Of a stretch of DNA of 64,000 nucleotides, positions 1-8,875 are shown one piece after another. Source of the stretch: Pseudoalteromonas sp. NBT06-2 (lineage in GTDB: Bacteria > Pseudomonadota > Gammaproteobacteria > Enterobacterales > Alteromonadaceae); assembly GCF_002276045.1 (NCBI RefSeq), contig NZ_NQMR01000019.1, positions 27,812 through 91,811 of the forward strand. The letters are read 5' to 3'. Each line of letters opens with the position of its first letter. Within the stretch, counting starts at the first letter, position 1. Made by a program: the position numbers and the translations under genes. The notes below the pieces were generated by a model. The model made no database searches, was not told where the DNA came from, and was given only the letters and a program-made list of their open reading frames with translations.

Positions 1-72
1 CTTCAATCAATGCCTTGCCTAAAGCATTTCTAATTCCAACTGAATCCTGCATCTTGAAGTGGTTTGGGTATA
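1..72 (+). mobile_element. Right end of a 266-bp MITE-like repeat (cut by window edge)
   Basis: These 72 bases match the last 72 bases of the complete repeat copies at 9079, 28485 and 60447, ending in the same terminal sequence GTGGTTTGGGTATA. The rest of the element lies outside the window. It abuts the remnant of a TonB-dependent receptor gene, whose minus-strand reading frame runs into it, so the insertion probably truncated that gene. Confidence 0.9.
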
Positions 73-646
73 AATATTCTAACTTGGTTGATAACTGGAT
101 TTCTTTGTATAAGTTCTCACGTATACGCGTATTGGTTTGTGTATGAGTTTGCTCTGGGGAAATAAATTGTTCAGATGAACTGAGCTCAGTTGGATTAACA
201 GTGTGACTTAAGCCATTATTTTGTACATCTAAGTCAGATCTGGCACCACGAATAAGTTCAATATAATCAATATCTTTAGCCTGAATATTGTCAAGTTCGT
301 TGGCGATATTATTTTCTTTACCCGACATGCGTTTACTGTTAATTAAAATTTGATCACCGACAGAGCCAAATCCTCGATTTTGTGACGTATTGTTCATTGA
401 GTTTAATAAACGGTTAGCGCCCGGTGTTTTTTCTAAAATGTCGTATAAGGTTTGCGGCTCAAACGCCATGAAAAAACTAGTATCATATTTATCGATATTT
501 GAAGTATTAGTCGTGGATTCACTGGCACAGCTAGCATTTGAAAATCCGAGTAAAAGGGGACCTGTGCCTAGTAAAAAACAAGATAAAATAGCTTTACGTA
601 TCGTCGCGTATTTAAAAAAACGATATAGTTTCGTCTTAATGTGCAA
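73..646 (-). pseudogene. TonB-dependent receptor, N-terminal remnant
   Basis: Minus-strand frame with a signal-peptide-like start (hydrophobic stretch then NASCASE) followed by a recognisable TonB-dependent receptor plug: QTLYDILEKTPGANRLL, GFGSVGDQILINSKRMSGK, and DIDYIELIRGARSDLDV. Family members then continue into a long 22-strand barrel; here the plug is followed by only about 45 residues, some resembling barrel sequence (NTRIRENLYKEIQLSTKLEY), before the frame enters the repeat at 72. I infer an internal deletion plus truncation by the repeat. The start is uncertain: TTG at 646 or GTG further upstream; both overlap the leader of the divergent regulator. It would have imported a siderophore or similar ligand through the outer membrane. 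Not expected to be functional. Confidence 0.75.
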
Positions 647-663
647 AGGATTTGAAAAATTAT

Positions 664-1365
664 ATGCGTATAAAACCAACACTTTTAATCGTTGAAGACG
701 AACCTAGTATTTTACGAGGCTTAACTGACCTTTTTATATTTCATGGTTTTGATGTAGAAAGCGAAATGGATGGCCAAAAAGGCTTAAACCGTGCTTTAAA
801 GGGTCAATTTAGTTGTATTATTTTGGATGTGATGTTGCCCTCAGTGAACGGTTTTGAAATTTATAATGCCATAAGGCTGCAATCTCAAGTGCAACCAATT
901 TTAATGTTAACCGCAAAAAATACAGAAGAAGATATTATTAACGGCCTTACTTTAGGTGCTGATGACTATTTGGCAAAACCTTTTTCTACTTCTGAACTAA
1001 TCTTAAGAGTAACCGCTTTGATCAGGCGTTCAGGTTTATCTGGCAATGATTATAAACTCACAATTAACGATGATGTCAGTATATGTACACAAAAGTTAAT
1101 AGGCACTTCTTATAACAAAGAAATGCGTTATACTCGTCGTGAAGTAACTATTTTAACTTATTTAAATCAGCAAAAAAAACCTGTGTCTCGTGATGAATTA
1201 CTCAGAAAAGTGTGGGGGTATAAATCGACGGAACAGATAGATACACGAACGGTAGATATTCATATCGCTAAAATTCGTAAAAAAATTGAGATTGTCCCTA
1301 AATTTCCTGAACATTTAGTTACACTGAGAGGTGAAGGGTATCAACTATTTTGCTGTCAGTCGTAA
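664..1365 (+). CDS. OmpR/PhoB-family response regulator
   Basis: A 233-residue DNA-binding response regulator. Residues 1-115 are a receiver domain with the acidic pair (VEDEP), phospho-acceptor Asp in ILDVMLP and the conserved Lys in YLAKPF. Residues about 130-230 are a winged-helix domain (TRREVTILTYL, RTVDIHIAKIRKKI, LRGEGYQL). I chose ATG 664 because AAGGA at 646-650 lies upstream; a TTG at 652 is too close to it. The gene is immediately followed by a broken histidine kinase and is divergent from the TonB receptor remnant, so it probably controlled that uptake locus. With its kinase damaged, its phosphorylation source is unclear. Confidence 0.9.
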   Translation: MRIKPTLLIVEDEPSILRGLTDLFIFHGFDVESEMDGQKGLNRALKGQFSCIILDVMLPSVNGFEIYNAIRLQSQVQPILMLTAKNTEEDIINGLTLGADDYLAKPFSTSELILRVTALIRRSGLSGNDYKLTINDDVSICTQKLIGTSYNKEMRYTRREVTILTYLNQQKKPVSRDELLRKVWGYKSTEQIDTRTVDIHIAKIRKKIEIVPKFPEHLVTLRGEGYQLFCCQS

Positions 1366-1366
1366 T

Positions 1367-3077
1367 ATGAAGCAATTATTTTCAGACAAGCGTTTATTAA
1401 ATTATCAGCAGCGTGTTAATCGATTACGATGCTTTACGTTTATTTTTTTTATAAAGGCTTTAATCAATTTGAAAAAGATCTTTTATTAGAGTACCAAAGA
1501 AAAGCAGAAAAAGTCACTGCTCAATTAAATTTAAAGCTTTTTAAGCGTTCAGTATTTGACAATGCGATGAGCACTCTCACATTTGATTATTACCAACATA
1601 TTTATAATCCACTTAATAAACAAGTAACACGTGTAAAGTCTCCTCTTTCAACTCCTGAATATAATGAGCGTTTTACTGGTCTAATTGGCTATTTTCAAAT
1701 AGATCAACAAGGTGAATTTAATAGCCCTGTATGGCCTGAAACTATTAATAATACTGTAAAATTAACAAGTGATGATGATGAAACAGCACAAAAACGTAAA
1801 AACCTCGCTATAAAGTTATATCAGATCACATCAAAATCTAAAGAATTAAAAACACTGATTGATGATAAATTATCGGCTGACAGTAAAACCTTTGCTTTAA
1901 TATCCGATGTACCCGAATACCTTATTTTTTATCGCATTATACAAGTTAACAAAACCAAAAAACTGCAAGGTTATTTTGTTGATATTAAAAGATACTTAAA
2001 TAGTAGAATTAAGCGCATTATAAAAATAGTCCAATTTGACACTGCCATTGCAATCAAAATACAACCGAATAATACACTTTCTGATAGTACTTTTTTTATT
2101 TATGAAACCAATGCTCAAGAGCAGGCTGAAATAACTCAAACTAAGCAATTAGACGCTCAATTAAATCAACTTATTATAGGTAGCCTAGATTTAAGGTGGC
2201 CTTTTAAAGGTTATAAACTTACTTATTCAACTTCAAAATTAGAACTTACAACATCGGCAATTTATAGCTTAAGTTTAATGTTATTTTTAATGGCTGGCAT
2301 TATATTGGGCTGTTATGGTTTTTATAGAACCGGGGTTAAACAGCTAAAATTAGCAGAGCAAAGGCTAAACTTTGTGTCTTCAGTAAGCCATGAGCTAAAA
2401 ACACCTTTGACGTCCATTCGCATGTATTCAGAAATGCTAAAATCTGGCATGGTGCCTTCTGAAGAATACAAAGCAGAATATTACGAATTTATACACAGTG
2501 AAAGTGAGCGTTTATCTCGCTTAATAGACAATATATTGCAGCTTTCAAAATTAAGTCAGCCTCAACATAGTGTCGATCCGAAATATACAAAACTTAGTAT
2601 TTTAACGGATATCATTCGCTCTAAAGTATCTTCATTATTAATTAAAAGTGACTTCCAGTTAAATATATCTAACGATTTTGAACAACCGGATCGGGTAATG
2701 CTATTAGTTGATATTGATGCGTTTTCACAAGTTGTGATCAATATAACGGATAACGCGATCAAGTTTTTTGATAACGAGGTAATCCAGGATGAAAGTCGAA
2801 AAAAATAGATTTTATTTTTAATATTGATCCAAATAATAAAGATAAAATACTGATGGAAATTCGTGATTATGGCAATGGTATTACTGCAGAGCAACAAAAT
2901 AAAATATTTGAATTGTTCTATCGGGGAGGCTGTGAGCTAACTCGCTCAACACAAGGTACAGGCATAGGCTTAGCCTTAGTATACGAACTGGTATTAGCGC
3001 AACAAGGCACAATTGAAGTACAGCGAATGACTCCTGGTTTAGCAATGAAAATGTATTTTAAATGTAAGCAGGTATAA
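1367..3077 (+). pseudogene. Sensor histidine kinase, two frameshifts
   Basis: Partner of the response regulator just upstream. An ATG at 1367 starts a short frame (MKQLFSDKRLLNYQQRVNRL) that ends early; the main frame is continuous from 1429, so part of the first membrane segment seems lost. The sensor region is followed by a second membrane segment (about 2260-2325), a HisKA motif (SVSHELKTPLTSI, near 2390) and the N box (DNAIKF). The frame then stops at 2806-2808 directly after a run of seven A (2799-2805). A shift of one base there restores the G2 boxes (GTGIGLALVYEL) up to 3077. Either a pseudogene, a sequencing error in the A run, or slippage on A7. The N-terminal damage argues for decay. 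Confidence 0.8.
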
Positions 3078-3108
3078 AATTATAGTGGTTTTTAAAATGG
3101 TTTTATAG

Positions 3109-3474
3109 TTAAGAGACTGCGCGCTGTAATATATAAAATACTGTCACCTGGAATACTACTAACCCCCTAATATCAACTTTTTCATATCCAGGCTTTTCTG
3201 GTAATGGCCATTCAAAAATATCTGCTTTGATAATATTTTTTAAGAGTAGATCATCTTGTTTATTCTGGAGAATATCACCTTTATTATCTTCTAAAGGTTT
3301 GTTTAGTTTAACAGTGACTCCAGTGTCTTTTTGCTCCTTATTAAAATCCATATTAAGATAATTTTGAAATTTCTCAGCTAAAAATAATTCACTGCATGCC
3401 GCTTTATTATTAATTACAGCATGTAAATCTATCCGTTCCATATTCATAAAATGATCAAACATACTCGAATTCAT
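3109..3474 (-). CDS. Hypothetical protein
   Basis: A 121-residue frame with no recognised domain. It is hydrophilic, with charged stretches (NKEQKDTGVTVKL) and no signal peptide or membrane segment except a mildly hydrophobic C-terminus (VVFQVTVFYIL). It follows, in the same direction, another small gene that has clear frameshifts (3511-3916). It may itself be a fragment. Codon and base composition look like the neighbourhood. Function unknown. Confidence 0.4.
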   Translation of the reverse strand: MNSSMFDHFMNMERIDLHAVINNKAACSELFLAEKFQNYLNMDFNKEQKDTGVTVKLNKPLEDNKGDILQNKQDDLLLKNIIKADIFEWPLPEKPGYEKVDIRGLVVFQVTVFYILQRAVS

Positions 3475-3510
3475 AGTATCTTGATCTTTGAAGTATTGAT
3501 TAAAAATATG

Positions 3511-3916
3511 CTATGAAACAACATTTAGACTAGCTAAAAAATCAAAATTACCCGTTTTATGGTTTAGAGTATTTTCTTCTTCAGAAACTTCAACGCTAAT
3601 ATGGCTAAATAAATTGCTCTCATCAATAAAAGTCACAAGTGATTAGGCTGGATTTTCAATGATAGTTTTTCTTGAAGATCAAAGAACTTATTTGTTGTAT
3701 CTTGGGATATTTCGAACATAACGGTAACCATATCTTCAGTACTGCTGACATTAAATTTTTCTTTAGTTTTACTCTCCCATGTTTCTATTGCATCAAGGAA
3801 TAACTGAGAGTTTAATTTGCCTTGCAAAGTGAAATTATTTGCTAAATCTCAAATTGAGACAATGCATTATCGCCATCATTAGTTTTATTTTTCAAAGTTT
3901 GTAATAAATTGACCAT
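3511..3916 (-). pseudogene. Small hypothetical gene broken by two frameshifts
   Basis: Starting at ATG 3916 (GGCGGA upstream) a frame reads MVNLLQTLKNKTNDGDN and stops after about 24 codons. The next frame continues plausibly as DLANNFTLQGKLNSQLFLDA through EKLSLKIQPNHL to 3633. A further shift gives TFIDESNLFSHISVEVSEEE and ends at 3511. Joined, it would be a protein of about 135 residues, acidic and helical, that I do not recognise. Coding-like sequence spread over three frames supports decay. Confidence 0.55.
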
Positions 3917-3934
3917 TTAAAATCCGCCCGTAGG

Positions 3935-4031
3935 GAATTTATCAGGTAAATAATCACTACGTTACATCAGTTTGAAATGCAATAAGCATTCCTAAAATGA
4001 TGTGCCTTGTGTTAACTCACCTGATAAATTC
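3935..4031. repeat. 13-bp inverted repeat with 71-bp spacer
   Basis: GAATTTATCAGGT at 3935-3947 is the exact reverse complement of ACCTGATAAATTC at 4019-4031. It sits between the broken hypothetical gene and a relic of the 266-bp repeat, and may be a separate small non-autonomous element or a stem-loop. Confidence 0.6.
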
Positions 4032-4046
4032 TGAAACAAGCATTAT

Positions 4047-4190
4047 CAAGTGGCTTGGGTATATTACAACTTTCAAAATTAAGTCAGCCCCAACATAGTG
4101 TCGATCCGCAATATACAAAACTCAGTATTTTAACGGATCTTATTCGCTCAAAAGTATTGTTTATATTGGTTAAAAGCATTCTTACAACAT
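4047..4190 (+). pseudogene. Repeat end fused to a duplicated histidine-kinase fragment
   Basis: Positions 4047-4063 (TCAAGTGGCTTGGGTATA-like) resemble the right end of the 266-bp repeat. Directly after it, about 4066-4185 is a diverged copy of 2540-2655 inside the histidine kinase gene: both share CTTTCAAAATTAAGTCAGCC, ACATAGTGTCGATCCG and AGTATTTTAACGGAT with scattered mismatches. It covers the stretch just after the HisKA helix only. It is a leftover of a second, paralogous kinase or of a duplication that joined to a repeat end. Confidence 0.75.
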
Positions 4191-4250
4191 GTTACTCAAT
4201 GGATAAAAAATGAATAGACTAAATATGTAGCTTAGTTGTATTTATCAAAT

Positions 4251-5027
4251 TTAAAACACATTATATTCTGTGGCGTCTTGTTTCTTAATTACTTTATGGC
4301 CATCTTCGGAAACTCCTTTTTTCCAATAACTACTAATGTAGATATTTTCGTGTGCTACTTGTTTTTCATTACGAAAGTAGTTGCGTAATTGACGCATTGA
4401 ATCAAACTCACATGCTGTCCACACTGATACTGTACTAGTTAACCATGTGAGTGACTTTACTGTGTCAACAAGTGATTTTTTTTCAGTAATCCATATAACC
4501 TTGAAGTTGCTCGGTGCTGCTATTAATTGTATATCATTAGTTTCAATAATTTTTATAATGGCATAACCTTCGGCATCATGTGGCAGTTTTTTAATTTTTG
4601 CAGAAAGGGCTGGCAGCGCGGTCATATCGGCAACCATTAAGAACCAATCAGTATGCGTATTCATCTCTTTTATTGTACCTGGCCCAACAATATTAATAGT
4701 GTCACCTTTTTTAGCATTCATAGCCCAACGAGCAGCAAAACCACATTGTAAATCTTGAGTAATATGGCGTACAAAGTCGATTTCAATAGTGTGATCTATA
4801 GGCGAAAAACGTCGAATGGTATAAGTGCGCATGATAGTTTTCTCACCTTCAGTCATCGTACTTAAATCAGTTTCTCCAATGGGGTTGAATAGTAGTTTTA
4901 TATAATTACCTTCGCATTCATGTGAAAAGTCAGCTAGTGTATTTCCTTGTAAGGTTATACGTTGCATGTTTGCAGTAATTTTATTTGTACTTAATACTGT
5001 TAGTTGCTTGAGTGATAGTTTATTCAT
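4251..5027 (-). CDS. Siderophore-interacting protein (ViuB-type ferric-siderophore reductase)
   Basis: A 258-residue cytoplasmic flavoprotein of the SIP/ViuB family, which uses FAD and NAD(P)H to reduce ferric siderophores and release iron. The N-terminal half is an FAD-binding barrel with the diagnostic RTYTIRRF and the downstream GPG turn; the C-terminal half is the SIP Rossmann-like domain (TDWFLMVADMTALPAL near residues 125-140, YISSYWKKG near the C-terminus). Length is normal for the family and it appears intact. Its neighbours, a TonB receptor remnant and a two-component system, fit a former siderophore-uptake locus. The leader is AT-rich with an AATTATTATT stretch just upstream; a Fur site there is possible but not convincing by eye. 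Confidence 0.9.
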   Translation of the reverse strand: MNKLSLKQLTVLSTNKITANMQRITLQGNTLADFSHECEGNYIKLLFNPIGETDLSTMTEGEKTIMRTYTIRRFSPIDHTIEIDFVRHITQDLQCGFAARWAMNAKKGDTINIVGPGTIKEMNTHTDWFLMVADMTALPALSAKIKKLPHDAEGYAIIKIIETNDIQLIAAPSNFKVIWITEKKSLVDTVKSLTWLTSTVSVWTACEFDSMRQLRNYFRNEKQVAHENIYISSYWKKGVSEDGHKVIKKQDATEYNVF

Positions 5028-5258
5028 TATCTACTTAATAATAATTCTCTTTTGCATTTAGGTTAGCATCACTTTTCACAGCTGGGTAGTATTTAAAATC
5101 AAATTTATATTTTCAGTTATGAATTCTAGAGGTAATACTGACCTTTAGAGCTCATAACCTTCGAATTACTCATTTAAAATTATCATCTCTTTTTTTATGT
5201 TTAAGGGGATAGAGTAAGTTGTTTGTTTTTAAAAGCGATAAGCTGACCAGTAGGGCTT

Positions 5259-5687
5259 CTAAGACTTCATTAAACTTTGGTTTATTTTATGTTGCATATA
5301 TATCACATGAAAAATTGAAGTAATAAAGGGATTTAACCAAAGTCTATCGCCTTTATTGGCGCCTGTTATGGTATTTATACGATTACGAACCATGGTGATC
5401 CAAGAGATATCTAAAATACTAGAAATGATATGGATACCTAAGTGGTTTTTGAATATAAATGACTCATCTAGATTAACTAAACCATAAATTAAGCTAACAA
5501 AAGAAAAAGTGGAAAATAAAATAGTAACAGCAATAAAGCTATTTGGTATTGTTAGTTCGGTATTTTGGTTAATTTTTTTAGAGAAATAATAAAGTTTATA
5601 TATCAAGTAACAACCAAGAGTCAGTATGCAAAGCATAAGCGTTTTCACTATTGAGTCTTGTTGAAATACATGTGTTTTTTTTATCAT
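5259..5687 (-). CDS. DUF4234-like integral membrane protein
   Basis: A 142-residue protein with about four hydrophobic segments. The opening resembles DUF4234: a short basic start followed by IVKTLMLCILTLGCYLIYKLYYF. The C-terminal part has LWLNPFITSIFHVIYMQHKIN, also typical of small YckC/DUF4234-type membrane proteins. Probably an inner-membrane protein; no catalytic residues can be named and no function is known. It stands alone, separated by more than 200 bases from the siderophore-interacting protein. Confidence 0.6.
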   Translation of the reverse strand: MIKKTHVFQQDSIVKTLMLCILTLGCYLIYKLYYFSKKINQNTELTIPNSFIAVTILFSTFSFVSLIYGLVNLDESFIFKNHLGIHIISSILDISWITMVRNRINTITGANKGDRLWLNPFITSIFHVIYMQHKINQSLMKS

Positions 5688-5746
5688 CTTTTATTAATCG
5701 CTTTGATATCTGTGTCATTACAATAAAATCTACCAATAATTAATTA

Positions 5747-5947
5747 TTATCGTTCAAGCGTTTGGAATAACGCGTTTCTCTTTTTAATTCGTTTTAAAAA
5801 TAGCGCAGCTAGATCATCATGAGTATTTTTATATTGCGACGAAGCATTCTTTATTATTTTGTTCTAAAAGTATTCATCTTTTAAATTTGTAATGTGCAAA
5901 ACTTGCTCTAATTGGCTTGATAAAATATCTTTCGTACCTATTTTCAT
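5747..5947 (-). pseudogene. 66-codon small gene interrupted by one in-frame TAG
   Basis: Between the DUF4234-like gene and the M23 peptidase, the minus strand reads MKIGTKDILSSQLEQVLHI, continues to LKDEYF, meets TAG at 5864-5866, and continues in the same frame as NKIIKNASSQYKNTHDDLAA to a double stop at 5747. The sequence on both sides is hydrophilic, helical and free of other stops, so it reads as one small protein of about 66 residues with a single nonsense codon. No recognised family. Confidence 0.55.
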
Positions 5948-6010
5948 TTTTATTGAAGTGTAGCACTAGCATATTTTAATTAAAGATACAGGCACTAATA
6001 GGCACAATCT

Positions 6011-8479
6011 ATGAATAGAAGAAATACAATTAAATATTTTTTTAAAAAAATATATTTAAACATAAGTTTATCGATATTAGCATGCATATTTTCTAGTAAT
6101 GTATATGCTAATACCGATGAAATAAACGTGATTGAATTATCACCTTTAACTAAAGGTGATCTTGTTTATACTTATGATGAAATGCTTAATTTCGATATTA
6201 AGAATTACCTTAATGAAAATGCTCCCCATTTAAGTCAATATGCTGAAATAATTTCACATCATGCGGGTCGAACTTCAATTAGCCCTCAATTAATAATATC
6301 TTTAATTGAGTTCAAAACACAGCTGATTTCAAGCTTTGAACCTGATATATATATTGATAAACCTTTTGGTTTACTTTCTAATAAAGTTGGTTTTTCACAG
6401 CAAGTAGAAGATATTACTACAAAATTAAATGTACTTTTATTTGGTAGTCAAGCTAGCCTAAACAGGCATCAAGAAATCAGCGATGCACATGCAAAAATTG
6501 CAATGCAAAGTTTATTATCGTTGTCGCCTGAATCGTTAGGTGGGCAAACTATAATTGAAATTAAAAATTTGCTGTTTTTAACATATGATCATTTATATTC
6601 AATTATGCCTGATGCGCCTGTTAGTGATAGTGCGAATGGGGATGCATCTAACTTACCACCTGTAGATTTATTACAGTTTCCATTCCCAGTTGGTGAATCT
6701 TGGCATGTAGGTGGTACGCATAGCTCTGAATCCGCGATTGATTATAGTAATGGTGGTGGCTGGGGCTCTGATGTTACACATTTATGGGTTTCAGCGTCAG
6801 CACCTGGTATAGTTATTGTTCATTCATCGTGCTCTGTTGAAGTGATCCATGAAGGAGGTTGGTCAACGAGTTATTATCATGTCGATAATATAAAAAATCA
6901 AAATCATGAGCGTGTTGAGCGTAATCAAGCAATAGCTAATTATGCTAATAATTCAGCACAAGCCTTATGTCAAGGAGGTTGGTCTGGTGGTCCACATACG
7001 CATGTTACCTTGAAAAAGAATGGTTCGCCGTTTAGCTTGAATGGTGTGACACTCTCTGGTTATAAAATACATGCAGGTAATAGTGATTACGATACAAACT
7101 GTAATAATTATTGGCTAGAAAAGAATAGTCAAAAATTTTGCTCTGCTTGGTTTACCAACCCAGGAGTGGGTTCCGTTGAGCCTATAGAAGTTGTGCCTTT
7201 AATCAATAATCAAATTTTAAATAATTTAACAGCTAATAAAAGTGAATCAAGACTGTTTACAGTCACTTTACCCGAAAATGCCAGTAACTTAAGTGTCAAA
7301 TTAGCGGGTGGTAGTGGTGACGTTGATTTATACCTGAGAAAGGCAGTACAACCCACAGAAAAACTATATGATTGTCGTTCATATAATGATAAAAATGCAG
7401 AAAGTTGTTTAATCGAAATGCCAATCTCAGGCACTTGGTATATTCTAATGCAAGCATATAAAGCTTATAGTGGCGTTTCTATGCAGCTAAGTTATATTGA
7501 AAAAGAGAATGAACAAGTAGTAGTACCACTAAGTAAAGCACAAGTTATATCAAATTTATCTGCAAGTAAGTATGAAGCTAAAAATTTCAAAATAGAGATT
7601 CCAGCAAGAGCGACTAACTTTACAGTGAATACCGCTGGTGGTACTGGTGATGTCGACATTTATTTAGCAAAAAATAGTATTGCAACAAACAGTGTAAAAA
7701 CTTCGTATTGTAGCTATGGCTCAGGTAATCAAGAGCAATGTTTTATATCAATGCCAAGCCAAGGCGATTGGTATATTTTACTGAGTGCTTACGATCATTA
7801 TGAAAATGTGACATTGCAGGCTTCATATGCACCTTACAATGACACGACTACTAATGTACTTAGTAATAATGAAATAAAAAGTGCTATCTCAGCATCTACT
7901 ACAGAACGATTATATTATACAATTGATGTACCTGTTGATGCTAAAAAGCTGGTAATTAATACATTTGGTGGTTCAGGTGATGCGGATTTATATATTAAAC
8001 ACGCTAATAGTCCAACAAGTTCAAATTATATATGTCGGTCAAATAGTGATGGTAATACAGAAACTTGTTCTGTAGATAATCCAAGTAAAGGTACTTGGTA
8101 CATAATGTTAAAAGCTTACAGTCGCTTTGAGAGTTTAAATCTTCAAGGTGGTTATACGTTATCGACAAATAATCCAGGTGGATCACTTATCAAAAATAAT
8201 ATCTCAATCCCAGTTGGCAGGTGGCAGTACTATGCTGTTAATATTCCGGAAGGTATACGTTATTTGACCATATTAACATCTGGTGGCACTGGTAATGCTG
8301 ATCTTTACCTAAGACAAGGTAGTAAACCGACTTATACCCAAAATATTTGTCGTGCTAATACGAATAATAATACTGAAGAGTGTAAAATAACGGCACCTGC
8401 TGCTGGTGTTTGGTATATCGGTATATTTGCTTATGGTGGCAGTGCATTAGGAGTAAATTTAAATGCAATTTGGGAGTAA
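6011..8479 (+). CDS. Secreted LasA-like M23 peptidase with four PPC domains
   Basis: An 822-residue secreted protein. Residues 1-33 are a signal peptide (basic start, hydrophobic core, cleavage near VYA-NTDE). After a helical propeptide, residues about 220-395 are an M23 (LasA/staphylolysin-type) zinc metallopeptidase: metal-ligand region GGTHSSESAIDYS (His about 237, Asp about 244) and the HxH motif GGPHTHV (about 327-331), with cysteines as in LasA. Four pre-peptidase C-terminal (PPC) domains follow at about 396-496, 505-606, 615-716 and 725-822, each with a GGxGDxDLY-type core and GxWYI. M23 enzymes cut glycine-rich peptide bridges in cell walls or elastin. PPC domains are usual on exported marine proteases. 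One PPC is also on the S8 protease downstream. Four copies is a high number. Confidence 0.92.
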   Translation: MNRRNTIKYFFKKIYLNISLSILACIFSSNVYANTDEINVIELSPLTKGDLVYTYDEMLNFDIKNYLNENAPHLSQYAEIISHHAGRTSISPQLIISLIEFKTQLISSFEPDIYIDKPFGLLSNKVGFSQQVEDITTKLNVLLFGSQASLNRHQEISDAHAKIAMQSLLSLSPESLGGQTIIEIKNLLFLTYDHLYSIMPDAPVSDSANGDASNLPPVDLLQFPFPVGESWHVGGTHSSESAIDYSNGGGWGSDVTHLWVSASAPGIVIVHSSCSVEVIHEGGWSTSYYHVDNIKNQNHERVERNQAIANYANNSAQALCQGGWSGGPHTHVTLKKNGSPFSLNGVTLSGYKIHAGNSDYDTNCNNYWLEKNSQKFCSAWFTNPGVGSVEPIEVVPLINNQILNNLTANKSESRLFTVTLPENASNLSVKLAGGSGDVDLYLRKAVQPTEKLYDCRSYNDKNAESCLIEMPISGTWYILMQAYKAYSGVSMQLSYIEKENEQVVVPLSKAQVISNLSASKYEAKNFKIEIPARATNFTVNTAGGTGDVDIYLAKNSIATNSVKTSYCSYGSGNQEQCFISMPSQGDWYILLSAYDHYENVTLQASYAPYNDTTTNVLSNNEIKSAISASTTERLYYTIDVPVDAKKLVINTFGGSGDADLYIKHANSPTSSNYICRSNSDGNTETCSVDNPSKGTWYIMLKAYSRFESLNLQGGYTLSTNNPGGSLIKNNISIPVGRWQYYAVNIPEGIRYLTILTSGGTGNADLYLRQGSKPTYTQNICRANTNNNTEECKITAPAAGVWYIGIFAYGGSALGVNLNAIWE

Positions 8480-8497
8480 TAAAGTTAAATAATTGTT

Positions 8498-8556
8498 GAC
8501 TCGATTGCATGAAGCAATTGAGTCCAAATTTATTGCCTTGTATGGCAATAAATTTG
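8498..8556 (+). terminator. Two consecutive strong hairpins after the M23 peptidase
   Basis: Hairpin one is at 8498-8524 (GACTC...GAGTC with ATTGC/GCAAT). Hairpin two has a perfect 13-bp stem, CAAATTTATTGCC (8525-8537) with GGCAATAAATTTG (8544-8556), loop TTGTAT. They start 19 bases after the peptidase stop codon. There is no clear U tract, so they may act as a terminator or as an mRNA 3' stabiliser. Confidence 0.55.
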
Positions 8557-8875
8557 ACTGTAAGTCTTTAAAAATCGCTACGATGGTCTTTATTCATACT
8601 CCTGGAAACTTGGATGCCATTCTGCCCTGGAATGCAAGACAGAGCGTGCGCTCTATATTAGCAAACCGTGCGATGATTCCGTAATTATGAGATCATTTAA
8701 TATCTACAGTTGTATATTCAATTTTTATATTTTGCTCGCTAAAAGCGAGCAGACTTAGTTATTTTGATGCGGATAACCGCATCAGTCTGGGGGTATTTTG
8801 CACGGCTACACGCATGATGGGTGGTTTGGGTATATATCACTGGAATTGAGCCGTCATATCCATTCGCGCAACCAC
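8557..8875. other. Intergenic stretch with nested hairpins, no gene seen
   Basis: A plus-strand open frame here has no coding character. GCTCGCT-aaa-AGCGAGC forms a hairpin at 8734-8750. Next to it, an outer stem CAGACT (8750-8755) / AGTCTG (8784-8789) encloses GATGCGG (8766-8772) / CCGCATC (8777-8783). These lie downstream of the minus-strand 47-codon gene at 8876-9019 and could end its transcript. The single motif GGGTATATA near 8828 resembles the end of the mobile repeats. Confidence 0.5.

Noticed and set aside
390..695. Plus-strand open frame of about 100 codons
   Set aside because: It is antisense to a clear TonB-dependent receptor plug domain on the minus strand and its product resembles nothing; the end also overlaps the response regulator.
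8493..8684. Plus-strand open frame of 63 codons after the M23 peptidase
   Set aside because: It runs through two strong hairpins, starts with TTG without a ribosome binding site and has no coding character.
8734..8789. Nested hairpins considered as an integron attC site
   Set aside because: No RYYYAAC/GTTRRRY core sites, no integrase and no cassette structure nearby.
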